Shown here piece by piece: positions 33,419 to 42,823 of a stretch of 64,000 nucleotides of DNA (its first letter is position 1; each line of letters starts with the position of its first letter). A program made the translations under genes and the position numbers. The stretch covers positions 1 through 64,000 of the forward strand of contig CAZSDU010000009.1 of NCBI GenBank assembly GCA_964605775.1, in the 5' to 3' direction. The notes under the pieces are model-generated. The model was given only the letters and a program-made list of their open reading frames with translations. It did not search any database and was not told where the DNA came from. This stretch comes from CAZSDU01 sp964605775 (GTDB lineage Bacteria; Bacteroidota; Bacteroidia; Bacteroidales; FEN-979).

Positions 33419-34438
33419 TTGGAAAATACTGATTTTCAGAAGATCAAAGATCTTTTAACCCAACCCGCAAACATACTCATAACCACCCATACCAACCCTG
33501 ATGGAGATGCCATCGGCTCAAGCCTGGCTTTATCTGCATATTTATTAAAGAAGCATCATCAGGTAACAATTATAGTACCTGATCCCTTTCCTGATTTTTT
33601 AACCTGGATGCCAGGACAGGAGAATGTTTTAATTTTCAAACAGGATCCTGAAAGGTGTAATTCCATCATTGAGGAAGCCGATATGGTTTTTTGTCTGGAT
33701 TTCAATCATCTTGACCGCCTGAATGAAGCCGGGGTCTTGATCATGAAATCAAAAGCAATGAAAATATTGATTGATCATCACCTTTTTCCTTCTTCCCATT
33801 TTGACCTGAAAATATCCATTCCGGACACTTCGTCAACTTCAGAGCTGATTTATGATTTTATCCTCGCTTCAGGTGATCATGCTATGCTGGATCAGTCAAT
33901 TGCCTCCTGTATTTATGCCGGGATTGTTACTGATACGGGTTCATTCAGCTATTCCTGTAATTATGTTAAAACCTATGAGATTGTTGCTGATCTATATCGA
34001 TTAGGGATTGATGGAGAGCATATTCACCGATTGATTTATGATACCTATTCAGAGAACCGCTTACGTTTGCTGGGCTATTCTATCAGCGAAAAACTGGTGG
34101 TTTTGCCTGATTATCATACCGCATACATTAGCTTGAGCAGGGAGGAACTGGACCGCTTTGATTACCAGGTTGGTGATACGGAAGGAGTTGTTAATTATGC
34201 CCTTTCGATGAAGAATATCAACCTGGCAGCCTTATTTATGGACAGGGATGGACAGGTGAAAATATCATTCAGATCAAAGGGGAATTTTTCGGTGGACGAA
34301 TTAGCCAGAAAATACTTCAATGGCGGGGGGCATTCCAATGCTTCAGGCGCAAATTGCGATACCAGTCTGGAAGAAACGCTCAGGATTTTTCTTGATATTC
34401 TTCCGGGCTTTCAGAAGCAATTGAAATCAGTATATTAA
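33419..34438 (+). CDS. nrnA: DHH/DHHA1 phosphoesterase, NrnA-like (oligoribonuclease/pAp phosphatase)
   Basis: A 339-residue DHH-family enzyme that degrades short RNA oligonucleotides and 3'-phosphoadenosine 5'-phosphate. The N-terminal metal ligands are in THTNPDGDAIGSS (His24, Asp28, Asp30), a further Asp is in CLDFNHLDR, and DHH is at 119-121. The DHHA1 domain ends with FNGGGHSNASGA. The start codon is TTG at 33419: a stop lies just upstream in frame, there is no ATG before the conserved N-terminus, and GGAG lies about 10 bases upstream. It is probably first gene of the run through 41502. Confidence 0.9.
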   Translation: MENTDFQKIKDLLTQPANILITTHTNPDGDAIGSSLALSAYLLKKHHQVTIIVPDPFPDFLTWMPGQENVLIFKQDPERCNSIIEEADMVFCLDFNHLDRLNEAGVLIMKSKAMKILIDHHLFPSSHFDLKISIPDTSSTSELIYDFILASGDHAMLDQSIASCIYAGIVTDTGSFSYSCNYVKTYEIVADLYRLGIDGEHIHRLIYDTYSENRLRLLGYSISEKLVVLPDYHTAYISLSREELDRFDYQVGDTEGVVNYALSMKNINLAALFMDRDGQVKISFRSKGNFSVDELARKYFNGGGHSNASGANCDTSLEETLRIFLDILPGFQKQLKSVY

Positions 34439-34447
34439 CTACTGAAA

Positions 34448-34993
34448 ATGGAACAATTTCTGCTCAGAATTATGACTCCCGCGTTATGTGCCTTGGCCAT
34501 GCTGTATTCATGCCAGAATGATCCTTCTCGTATAAAATCAACTGCTCCGCTTCGAATGATGGACGACACTTTATTGAACATGAATAAAAAAATAGTGGAA
34601 AAAGAAAGTCAGGAGATTGATGATTTTATTGTCCGTTATCAATGGAAGATGAAGATTACTTCAACTGGTCTGAGGTACATGATCTATAAAGAAGGGAAAG
34701 GGAATAAAGCCTTGATGGGCAGTCTGGTCAGGATCCGGTACTCCCTCAGGCTTTTAACAGGAAGGAACCTGACGGAAAAAGACCATCAGGTAATCAAGGA
34801 AATTCAATTGGGACGCGGGATGACAGAGCCTGGCCTGGAAGAAGGTATTCTTTTGCTGCGTGAAGGAGACCTGGCAAAATTTATTGTACCTTCGCATCTT
34901 GCCTATGGTTTACTGGGTAATTTGAAAGACATTCCGGAAAGAGCATCATTGGTGTATGATCTTCAATTGCTGGAGGTCAGGAAAACTCCTTGA
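34448..34993 (+). CDS. FKBP-type peptidyl-prolyl isomerase lipoprotein, GldI-like
   Basis: A 181-residue protein with a short lipoprotein signal (lipobox ending LYSC, Cys22). The C-terminal FKBP domain (about 85-180) keeps the GSLVRIRYSLRL opening, EPGLEEGILLLREGDLAKFIVPSHLAYGLLGN and the closing LVYDLQLLEV strand. The size and lipid anchor resemble GldI, a gliding-associated FKBP of Bacteroidota, but GldI-like paralogues are frequent, so this is only a similarity. It lies nine bases after nrnA. Confidence 0.8.
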   Translation: MEQFLLRIMTPALCALAMLYSCQNDPSRIKSTAPLRMMDDTLLNMNKKIVEKESQEIDDFIVRYQWKMKITSTGLRYMIYKEGKGNKALMGSLVRIRYSLRLLTGRNLTEKDHQVIKEIQLGRGMTEPGLEEGILLLREGDLAKFIVPSHLAYGLLGNLKDIPERASLVYDLQLLEVRKTP

Positions 34994-35183
34994 AAACCAT
35001 TAAAAATTCATGGACTGGAATAAATCAGTGAATGTTAATTTTCAGCATGATTTTAAGTTAAAAAGATGTTGAAAAAAACAGAAGAATTGAAGTTTCCGTG
35101 AATGAAGGACTTTGTATCTTGAGCTTTTAAAAATAGCAGATAATTTAAACTAAATATTCACTTAATTGATTAAAAACCAGATT

Positions 35184-36482
35184 ATGAAAAGATTGTTTTT
35201 GAATTCGTTAGCCATTTTTGTACTGATTGCGTTTGCTTCTCTTGCTTGTTCTTCGAAGTATGCCGGTTATGAAAAATCGGCTTCAGGTTTGTATTACAAG
35301 CTTTATAAAGTTGGCGAAGACACCTTGAAACCAAAGCTTGGCGATTGGGTTTCGCTGAATATGCGCTATGTTTATAAAGATTCTGTCCTTTTCGACAGCA
35401 AGAAAGCCATGGGAAGTCCGGTTCGTTTTCAGCTCCCTCCATCTGATTTCAAGGGAGATATCTACGAAGGGATTCAAATGATGACTGCCGGGGATAGCGC
35501 CTCTTTCATTCTGAACGCAGACTCTTTATTCTTTAAAACATTTCGTCAGAAAACAAGGCCTTCATTCGTCGATTCCAATAGCGTCATCTATTTTTATATC
35601 ACCCTCTTATCGGTTGACTCACCACAAAGTTTAATGAAAAAGGAAGAAGTTGCATTGCAACAATATATTCAGGATCAGAAAATAACCATAGAACCTCTGC
35701 CATCCGGATTGTACTATATAGAGCAGCAAGCCGGGAAAGGCGCTAGCATTGATTCCGGCTCTTGGGTGAAGATACACTTTAAAGTGTCCCTTATTGATGG
35801 AAAACAGATTTTCTCCTCTTATGAACAACCGGAACCCATAAAATTCGAATTTGGAAAGAGGTTTGATACCCAGGGAATGGAAGAAGGTGTGAAAAAGTTG
35901 AAAAAAGGTGGAAAAGCCAAACTGATCGTACCTTCCCTCATAGGATTTGGTGAAATGGGCAGGGGAGCTATTGTTCCTCCATATTCCACTTTGATTTACG
36001 ATATTGAGATCGTGGATGTGCAATCAAAAGCTGAACACGAAAAAGAACTGGCCGATGCCAAGAAAAAAGAACAGATAAAACTGGAAACAAACAAACATCA
36101 GGAAACCATGTTAAGAGAGAAATATTTAAAAGAACATAATATCACTGCCAAACCAACTCCCAGCGGTCTTATCTATGTTGAAAAAGCAAAAGGAAGCGGA
36201 GCAAAAGCCATGGCTGGCAAAAAAGTATCGGTGCATTATACGGGAACCTTGCTGAACGGAACAAAATTCGATTCCTCCCGCGACAGAAACCAGCCCTTCG
36301 AATTTGAACTGGGTAAAGGTCAGGTGATCAAAGGTTGGGATGAAGGAATTGCCCTGATGAATGTCGGAGGTAAAGCCACCCTTATCATCCCATCTTCCAT
36401 CGGATACGGCGAACGTGATATGGGAACCATACCACCTTATTCCACCCTGGTATTTGACGTGGAGTTATTGGATATTAAGTAA
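35184..36482 (+). CDS. lipoprotein with three FKBP-type isomerase domains
   Basis: A 432-residue protein with lipobox FASLAC (Cys22). Three FKBP-like domains in tandem: about 30-145 (degenerate; GDWVSLNMRYVY), 170-280 (GSWVKIHFKVSL, GMEEGVKKLKKGGKAKLIVPS, GAIVPPYSTLIYDIEIVD), and 325-432 (the best, KVSVHYTGTLLNGTKFDSSRDRNQPFEFELGKGQVIKGWDEG in part, with IPPYSTLVFDVELLD). A Lys/Glu-rich helix links the last two. The third keeps the classic FKBP active-site pattern. The start is the Met of MKRLF. It probably helps fold exported proteins in the periplasm. Confidence 0.87.
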   Translation: MKRLFLNSLAIFVLIAFASLACSSKYAGYEKSASGLYYKLYKVGEDTLKPKLGDWVSLNMRYVYKDSVLFDSKKAMGSPVRFQLPPSDFKGDIYEGIQMMTAGDSASFILNADSLFFKTFRQKTRPSFVDSNSVIYFYITLLSVDSPQSLMKKEEVALQQYIQDQKITIEPLPSGLYYIEQQAGKGASIDSGSWVKIHFKVSLIDGKQIFSSYEQPEPIKFEFGKRFDTQGMEEGVKKLKKGGKAKLIVPSLIGFGEMGRGAIVPPYSTLIYDIEIVDVQSKAEHEKELADAKKKEQIKLETNKHQETMLREKYLKEHNITAKPTPSGLIYVEKAKGSGAKAMAGKKVSVHYTGTLLNGTKFDSSRDRNQPFEFELGKGQVIKGWDEGIALMNVGGKATLIIPSSIGYGERDMGTIPPYSTLVFDVELLDIK

Positions 36483-36500
36483 TCCATAATCCTTATTCAT

Positions 36501-37541
36501 TTGAAAAACATCTTATTTATCTTTTGTTTTTTTGTTTTGGGATTATCTACTCCGGTGGTCGCTTTGATACCTGATTTCACTGCCAATAAGGTTTGTCTCG
36601 GGCAGGTGACCACCCTGGTAGATCATTCAACGCCCTCGGATAGTATTCAATACCGATTCTGGGATCTTAATGGAGACGGGTATTTTGGTGATGATACCGG
36701 CAGGGTCGTAACCCATTTTTTTTCAGTTGCGGGGAAACACAATGTAGGATTGAAAATAATTACCCATACCGGCTATGCAAAAGCCATTTATAAATTTGTT
36801 CTGGTTACCTCGGTCGATGCTGATTTTACTTTTATTCCCAACTGCATAAACCAAGCTGTTTATTTTTTTGACCGCTCCCATCTGATCATGGATACCGTCC
36901 AAAATTACACATGGAACTTTGGGGATGGAAGTATGCCGAATCATGAAAAAAATCCGGTTCACTATTTTACCTCTGCAGGGGAGTACCTTTCCAAATTCAT
37001 CGTCCTGACGCGGTCTGGTTGTTTAGACACAACGGAGCAGAACATCATCATTCCACCCTTACCCGAGTATGCCCTCGTTTTTTCAGGTGATACCAGCTTT
37101 ATTGAAGGAGATAGCGTCATTGCTTCCATTGTCGGAGACAATGATAGTATATTCTGGTCAACGGATCAAACCAGTAGTTCAATCTTGATAAAACAGCAAG
37201 GGAATTATTGGGTCAGGGTTTTTAAAAATGGTTGTTCTAAACAAACCGACTTTCATATCTCCGTGAAACAATATGGAACGAATCCTGTCATAACGACTCT
37301 ATTCACTCCAAATGGTGACGGATATAACGACCTTTGGGAAGTACTCAATCTGCACAAGGTTGGACCCTGTGAAGTCAATGTTTATGACCGGTGGGGAACT
37401 CAGGTGTTTTCCAATCATGATTACCAGAATGATTGGAACGGAACCCATCAGGGGAAAGCGCTGTCTAATGATACGTATTTTTATTTTGTCCGTTGTTTTG
37501 ATGGAAAATTATATAAAGGGACAGTTAACATCTTGAAATGA
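36501..37541 (+). CDS. T9SS type B (gliding-motility C-terminal) cargo with PKD domains
   Basis: A 346-residue protein starting at TTG (36501), with signal peptide (about 1-21). Two PKD-like domains follow: about 24-105 (FWDLNGDGYFGDDTG, VAGKHNVGLKI) and 108-185 (YTWNFGDGSMPNHEKNP, AGEYLSKFIVL). The C-terminal domain (about 265-346) is the gliding-motility/type B sorting module: TTLFTPNGDGYNDLWEV, VNVYDRWGTQVFSN, DWNGTHQGKALSNDTYFYFV. Its stop overlaps the PorP/SprF start by four bases, the usual pairing of a type B cargo with a PorP/SprF protein. No ATG is available at the signal-peptide start. Confidence 0.88.
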   Translation: MKNILFIFCFFVLGLSTPVVALIPDFTANKVCLGQVTTLVDHSTPSDSIQYRFWDLNGDGYFGDDTGRVVTHFFSVAGKHNVGLKIITHTGYAKAIYKFVLVTSVDADFTFIPNCINQAVYFFDRSHLIMDTVQNYTWNFGDGSMPNHEKNPVHYFTSAGEYLSKFIVLTRSGCLDTTEQNIIIPPLPEYALVFSGDTSFIEGDSVIASIVGDNDSIFWSTDQTSSSILIKQQGNYWVRVFKNGCSKQTDFHISVKQYGTNPVITTLFTPNGDGYNDLWEVLNLHKVGPCEVNVYDRWGTQVFSNHDYQNDWNGTHQGKALSNDTYFYFVRCFDGKLYKGTVNILK

Positions 37542-38464
37542 AAAAGGCTTTCCATATAGTCCTGCTTATGATGGGCTTTTTTTTCGGAGGATATTCACAA
37601 CCCTTCCCGATATTAGATAACTATCTTGTTAACCCGGTCTCCATTTCTCCAGCATTTACAGGAAAAACCAATATTTTTCAAGCCTTTCTTACCTATCGTA
37701 ACGAATGGGTGAATATTCCCGGTGGCCCGATTGTCGGTGCTTTGAATGTTGATGGCGCCCTGAATAAAAATATGGGGATAGGAGGGAATATTCAGATCAA
37801 TAAAGCTGGTCCGCTAACGAACTTTATGGGAAATCTTAATTATGCCTATCACCTTCAGCTGGCAAAGGAGCATTTTTTAAGTTTCGCCGTAAATGTATCC
37901 GTTTATCAGAATTCCATTGATCTCAACCATGCCGTCGTTGGGAGCACTGACGACCCTTTGCTTCAAAGTGGGAAAAGGTCGGAAACTTATATGAACGTTG
38001 GAACAAGTCTTCTTTATACATGGAAAGACCTGAATGTATGCATTGGATTTCCGGTTTTATTCAACAATAAATCTTTTTATAATCAGGATCTGTACCATCA
38101 TGTTCTGACCATGGACAGAAACTGGCTTTTCTATACCAATTATACGCTTGATTTAAAGTCGGATTGGAAATTGAAATTTGACTTGCTGTACCGAAATACA
38201 CAATACGCTCCATGGACAATTGAGTTCAGTACTATGGTAAAATATCACGATAGTTACTGGCTAGGCGCATTTTACAGAAAAAACAATATCATCGGAATTA
38301 CCGCCGGACTGGCCATCGTCAATGCTTTGGTCATCAATTATAATTATGAGTTTTCGGGATCTGCTTTACTTGGAAAAAGTGCGGGAACCCATGAGATATC
38401 TGTGGGTTATATGCTGAAGAGAAAAACGGTTTCTCTGAAAATTAAAGACTATAATACAAAATGA
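37538..38464 (+). CDS. PorP/SprF family T9SS outer-membrane protein
   Basis: A 308-residue protein with a signal peptide (1-20, ending GGYSQ) and the family opening DNYLVNPVSISPAFTGK, followed by TYRNEWVNIPGGPIVGALNVDG and repeated beta strands (GNLNYAYHLQLAKEHFLSF, GAFYRKNNIIGITAGLA). It forms a small barrel that, in its known relatives, partners surface cargo such as SprB. It overlaps both neighbours by four bases, so the three proteins are almost surely made together. Confidence 0.92.
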   Translation: MKKAFHIVLLMMGFFFGGYSQPFPILDNYLVNPVSISPAFTGKTNIFQAFLTYRNEWVNIPGGPIVGALNVDGALNKNMGIGGNIQINKAGPLTNFMGNLNYAYHLQLAKEHFLSFAVNVSVYQNSIDLNHAVVGSTDDPLLQSGKRSETYMNVGTSLLYTWKDLNVCIGFPVLFNNKSFYNQDLYHHVLTMDRNWLFYTNYTLDLKSDWKLKFDLLYRNTQYAPWTIEFSTMVKYHDSYWLGAFYRKNNIIGITAGLAIVNALVINYNYEFSGSALLGKSAGTHEISVGYMLKRKTVSLKIKDYNTK

Positions 38465-41400
38465 TAAAACCTCAGGTGATTAAAAATATCTTGCTCCTCA
38501 TTCTTGTTCTCATGAACCTATATGGTTTTACGCAGAACGAAGGGAAGCTTGGGGGTGTTTGCTTCCGGGTTGATGAAAATCCTTCTCTTGTAAAGTTATC
38601 ACAGTATGATGCGCTCTTCTCTGCTTATCAGCAGAAATTCTGTATGGCTATGACTTCATGGGTATTCCCTATCACTCCTGCTTACGTTGATTCATTGAAG
38701 GCTTGGATGAATAAGGGGCATGAGGTGATGGATAATACTCCTACACATCAAACGCAATATTTTAACCTGATCAATCCGGATGAGGATACATTGTATATCA
38801 ATCAACCCGGAGTGGATCATATTAACCAGGAGAAAGTTTGCCTGAAAATCAATAGCATTGATACGACACAATCACATCTGGAAGGATTGATAGATGTTTC
38901 CGGTAATCTTTTAATCAGCCAGAACCCTGGCGAGTTTTCGGATCTTTCTGGCAATCCCTATTATTTTGCGCTGTATCTGTCTGAGCCTTTTCATTCCATT
39001 TATTTATGGTACGATCTCAGGGCAAGTGATCCAAATGATGTGGATTCAGTATATATTCGATCCTTCTGGGAAGAACCGGTAAACCTGATTGCTCAGAATG
39101 GAGTTTCTTACCACAAGCTGACCCAACAGAATGTGATCATGGATCAGGACGGTATTCGGTTGCTTGGAAAGCAATCACTGAAAATTTTTTCAGATCTTGA
39201 CATCCCCAGGCCTTATACCTGGATACATCCCAACGGGCAAATGCCATGGATCAGTGCCTATGAGTTAAAGTGGAATATGGGAGATTCTTTGCAATATCAG
39301 CAAGGTTCAAATTATATCAATTATGCCAAACTTTGCTATAATGAATACACTCCTTATCAGGTTGCCCCATACGGGATGCAAGCTAGCCTGTCCAATGAAA
39401 CACAGGACCTAAAGACGACAAAGCACATGATTGCAGATGCTGTCGCTCAGCATTATGTGAAAATTGACCTGGCCAGATTTCAGAATCCCCTGGGAGGCTG
39501 GGATGCTTTTCTTCAGCGAACAGACAGCCTGCTTTCCTGGTGTGTTTCCAATAACATCCCAATCAGGACCTATGCTCAGTGGAAAGCATTGCTTTACGAT
39601 AGCGTTCCAAACAGGGTAGTCAATATCTTTCCTAATTTAAACGTTGACCTTGATCATGATTTTTATCCGGATGGGTACGAAAACAATCAGATCGTTACTA
39701 GTGTATTTGATACTACTGACGGGGTCCCTGAGAGCGGGTACAAGAGTTTTCTTATACAGGGTCTGGGTTATATTTTTCAAATTAATACCCTGGCAGGTCT
39801 GGAAAAGGGAAAAAATAAATTTACAATCTGGACCAGGGGTCAGGATGTTCCCGGCAGTGTTGTGACCCTGCGTTTCGAGTTTCCGGAAAGGGGCTTATAC
39901 CATATTACTAATTTTCCTTCCGATACAAGTATATGGACAGAACACTATGCACTCATTGATATTCCCGACTCTATCTCTTTTATGACGGTTTATGGTATTC
40001 ATGCAGATACTACGGCCGACACCATCCGGATCAGCGGAATGTCCATGCGATCCGCCGGTTTTCTTAAACAAGTCAAGTATCCCCGACAGATGAGAACGGC
40101 GAATGAGCCTTTTGCATCTGTCGCCCTCAATGAACTGGTCATCGATTCCTTATATAACCCGGCCACCATCACCTGGTCTGCCCCGACTTCTGGTGTATTG
40201 AAAATGACTGTTTTACCCGGAAATATTTTAAAGGTGCTGAAGCCCGTTTCATTCTGGGAGGGTTCAGATTCTGCTTACGTCGTTGCCAATAGTCCTGACG
40301 GCATTGCAGACAGTTGCCTGTTTTCTTTTACCTCAAGCCCGATAAAAGATGCTTGTGCAGGCTTGCCAATCATGCTGTCCTTATTGGATACGCTTGAAAA
40401 TGATGTGGTTACGTGGACTTCTCGTCCTTTTGATCCCTCGATGGACGATCCTCACATCTACAATCCCACAGTGAATCCCATGATGACCACGATGTATACA
40501 GTTCAGGCCCGTAATCCCATCGGAGGGAATATATACTGGGACAGCATCGAAGTGAAACGCTTTGCATATCCTGATCCGGGATTACCAACAGATACAATAA
40601 TATGCAAGCATCAAAAGTTGAAGTTAACTGCTTCCGGAGGGATAAATTATCTGTGGAGTACCGGGGATACCACTGAAAGTATAACCGTATCACCTTTGGA
40701 AAACATGGAATTATCCGTAATGGTCACCAATGAACATGACTGTTCTGCCAGTGATACGGTTTCTGTTACCGTATTACCTCTGCCTGATGCAGTCATTTTT
40801 GGTATTCAACCTACATATTGCCAGGATTTTCCACCGTTTACCATTCCCGGATGGCCTCAGGGTGGTGTTTTTTCAGGTACTTCCGGGGTTGAAGGAGATA
40901 CTTTATTTCCTGCCCGCGCTATCCCGGGAATGAATCAAATCTGGTACACCGTCACGGATGAAATAACGGCTTGCAGCAATACTGATACCGCCTATGTCAC
41001 CATCTATCCTCAACCGGTCATACAACCCTTACCGGATGCAGAAGTTTGCGGTCAGAATTCCATACTCCTGAATGCCGGTTCAGGATTCGATAATTATTTA
41101 TGGTCAACGGGGGAAACCTCCTCCAGTATCGTGGTTGATTCAAGCGGTTATGGTCTGGGGCTTGCCCATATCTGGGTGTATGTGACTTTAGATGGTTGCA
41201 TTGACCGGGATACTTCCAATATCACTTTCATTTTATGTCCCGGATTTCTGGATAAGGATTTTCAACATCACTTTATGGTGTATCCTAATCCGGCAACCCA
41301 TGAAATTATCCTCTCCGTGAAGGATAAAGCCATTTTACCATTGCAGATGAATCTCCTTGATTCAAAAGGAATAATTTTACAATCAAATATTCTGGAAGAT

Positions 41401-41502
41401 CCGGTGAACAACATTGATTTATCCCAATTACCCAAAGGAATCTACTTTCTCATGATCAATGCGGGGAAAGAAACCTATACGGGAAAAATTCTTAAAAATT
41501 AA
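38461..41502 (+). CDS. T9SS type A cargo, degenerate CE4-like N-terminal domain
   Basis: A 1013-residue secreted protein. It has a signal peptide (about 1-25, ending GFTQ), then a polysaccharide-deacetylase-like part (about 30-390): the NodB-like second motif reads GHEVMDNTPTH, with Asn where a metal-binding His is expected, and CVSNNIPIRTYAQWKALL resembles the final segment of such folds. A central part (400-640) has no known domain. Ig-like or PKD-type strands follow (640-940; repeated YLWSTGDTTESI and YLWSTGETSSSI). A C-terminal sorting domain (YPNPATHEIILSV to KILKN) closes it. If the deacetylase fold is right it has probably lost metal binding. It overlaps the PorP/SprF gene by four bases. 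Confidence 0.82.
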   Translation: MIKPQVIKNILLLILVLMNLYGFTQNEGKLGGVCFRVDENPSLVKLSQYDALFSAYQQKFCMAMTSWVFPITPAYVDSLKAWMNKGHEVMDNTPTHQTQYFNLINPDEDTLYINQPGVDHINQEKVCLKINSIDTTQSHLEGLIDVSGNLLISQNPGEFSDLSGNPYYFALYLSEPFHSIYLWYDLRASDPNDVDSVYIRSFWEEPVNLIAQNGVSYHKLTQQNVIMDQDGIRLLGKQSLKIFSDLDIPRPYTWIHPNGQMPWISAYELKWNMGDSLQYQQGSNYINYAKLCYNEYTPYQVAPYGMQASLSNETQDLKTTKHMIADAVAQHYVKIDLARFQNPLGGWDAFLQRTDSLLSWCVSNNIPIRTYAQWKALLYDSVPNRVVNIFPNLNVDLDHDFYPDGYENNQIVTSVFDTTDGVPESGYKSFLIQGLGYIFQINTLAGLEKGKNKFTIWTRGQDVPGSVVTLRFEFPERGLYHITNFPSDTSIWTEHYALIDIPDSISFMTVYGIHADTTADTIRISGMSMRSAGFLKQVKYPRQMRTANEPFASVALNELVIDSLYNPATITWSAPTSGVLKMTVLPGNILKVLKPVSFWEGSDSAYVVANSPDGIADSCLFSFTSSPIKDACAGLPIMLSLLDTLENDVVTWTSRPFDPSMDDPHIYNPTVNPMMTTMYTVQARNPIGGNIYWDSIEVKRFAYPDPGLPTDTIICKHQKLKLTASGGINYLWSTGDTTESITVSPLENMELSVMVTNEHDCSASDTVSVTVLPLPDAVIFGIQPTYCQDFPPFTIPGWPQGGVFSGTSGVEGDTLFPARAIPGMNQIWYTVTDEITACSNTDTAYVTIYPQPVIQPLPDAEVCGQNSILLNAGSGFDNYLWSTGETSSSIVVDSSGYGLGLAHIWVYVTLDGCIDRDTSNITFILCPGFLDKDFQHHFMVYPNPATHEIILSVKDKAILPLQMNLLDSKGIILQSNILEDPVNNIDLSQLPKGIYFLMINAGKETYTGKILKN

Positions 41503-41516
41503 ATGATCCTGTGGGA

Positions 41517-42821
41517 TCAGATGTTCAGGTTTTCTATCATAGAGATCAGTTCCTGTGGACGATAAGGTTTGGCAAGGTATTCATCCATCCCTGCTTTGAG
41601 GCATTTTTCACGGTCGGTAACCATGACATGTGCAGTGATGGCCAAGATTTTAACCTTCTCACTTCTCCCCATTCTTTCTGATGGAATTTTCCCTTCTAAT
41701 TCCCTGATCAGATGAGTTGCTTCAATCCCATCCATGATAGGCATGGCAATATCCATCAGGATAAGGTCATAATTATTCTTCCTGAACTTTTCGACTGCCA
41801 TTTTCCCGTTTTCGGCCAATTCAACCTTATGGCCTGCCCTTTGTAAAGTTGTTACGGCGAATTTCTGGTTCAGAATATTATCTTCCACCAAAAGAATTGT
41901 CAAAGGTCTGGATTGCTTAATCTTAGGTAGGGTTTCCAATCGATTGTTCAGGATTTGGCTTTCATCCCCTTTGATCAACCCGAGGGTAAACCAGAATGTC
42001 GATCCTTTACCCTTGGTACTGATCACTCCGATTTTTCCCTGCATCAATTCAGTCAGGTTTTTTGAGATGGATAATCCAAGTCCGGTACCTTCAAACTGAC
42101 GGATCAGGGAATTCTCCAATTGAGCATATTCATTAAATAAATTCTCCTGTTCTTCCGGTGAAATCCCCAGACCAGTATCTGTAACTTCAAATTTCAGGAG
42201 CAACATATCAGAAGGGATTTTTTCTCTTTCAAAAAAAACCGTAGGAATGAATTCCTTTATTTCATAAATATTGTCAGCATTAAGTTCAAGGGTTTCAACA
42301 CCCACAAGCACACTTCCCTCGTTGGTGAATTTAATTGCATTATTTGTGAGGTTGATCAGAATCTGTCTCAAACGGGCAGGATCTCCAATCACACAGGTAG
42401 GAACCGTGGACTGAATTTTTGAAAACAGATCTATCCTTTTTCCTTTTGCTTTTAAGGATAATAATTTTATTACCTGTTGGATTTCTTCATGCAGTAGAAA
42501 GGGTTTGTGTTCAATTTTTAGCTGGCCTGCTTCAATTTTCGAAAGATCCAGAATGTCATTGATAATAGCCAGCAGGTTTTGGCTTGAAATATGGATAATA
42601 TCGAGAAATTCTTTTTGCTCCTCACTCAGATTTGTCTGGTTCAGGATATTATATATCCCGATGATGCTATTCATAGGAGTCCTGATCTCATGACTCATGT
42701 TGGCCAAAAACATGGTTTTGGTCTTTATGGCTTTATCTGCCTGATTTTTTGTCTCTTTTAAAAGTAATTCCAGTTCCTTGATTTGTTTTTCAAGTTCCAG
42801 AATTTTATCGGCCTCATTCAT
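41517..42821 (-). CDS. hybrid histidine kinase, cytosolic (HisKA-HATPase-REC)
   Basis: A 434-residue protein with no signal or membrane segment. A short coiled coil (1-35) precedes HisKA (His in FLANMSHEIRTPMN, about residue 44), HATPase (N box NLTNNAIKFTN; G1 DTGLGIS; G2 GTGLGLSISKNL, about 145-285), and a C-terminal REC domain (about 305-430) with Asp in LILMDIAMP, an ITA Thr and Lys in AKPYRP. All catalytic residues are intact. It follows the next kinase gene by two bases, so the two are co-translated. It lacks a sensory domain; the signal may come from its partner. Confidence 0.9.
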   Translation of the reverse strand: MNEADKILELEKQIKELELLLKETKNQADKAIKTKTMFLANMSHEIRTPMNSIIGIYNILNQTNLSEEQKEFLDIIHISSQNLLAIINDILDLSKIEAGQLKIEHKPFLLHEEIQQVIKLLSLKAKGKRIDLFSKIQSTVPTCVIGDPARLRQILINLTNNAIKFTNEGSVLVGVETLELNADNIYEIKEFIPTVFFEREKIPSDMLLLKFEVTDTGLGISPEEQENLFNEYAQLENSLIRQFEGTGLGLSISKNLTELMQGKIGVISTKGKGSTFWFTLGLIKGDESQILNNRLETLPKIKQSRPLTILLVEDNILNQKFAVTTLQRAGHKVELAENGKMAVEKFRKNNYDLILMDIAMPIMDGIEATHLIRELEGKIPSERMGRSEKVKILAITAHVMVTDREKCLKAGMDEYLAKPYRPQELISMIENLNI

Positions 42822-42823
42822 GA

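Noticed and set aside
35010..35072. 20-codon frame in the gap before the triple-FKBP gene
   Set aside because: It is short, has no hydrophobic or conserved pattern, and shows no start signal.
41505..41520. Perfect 6-bp hairpin TGATCC-tgtg-GGATCA after the 1013-residue cargo gene
   Set aside because: There is no T run on either side and it overlaps the next stop codon. It may be a weak terminator but cannot be supported.
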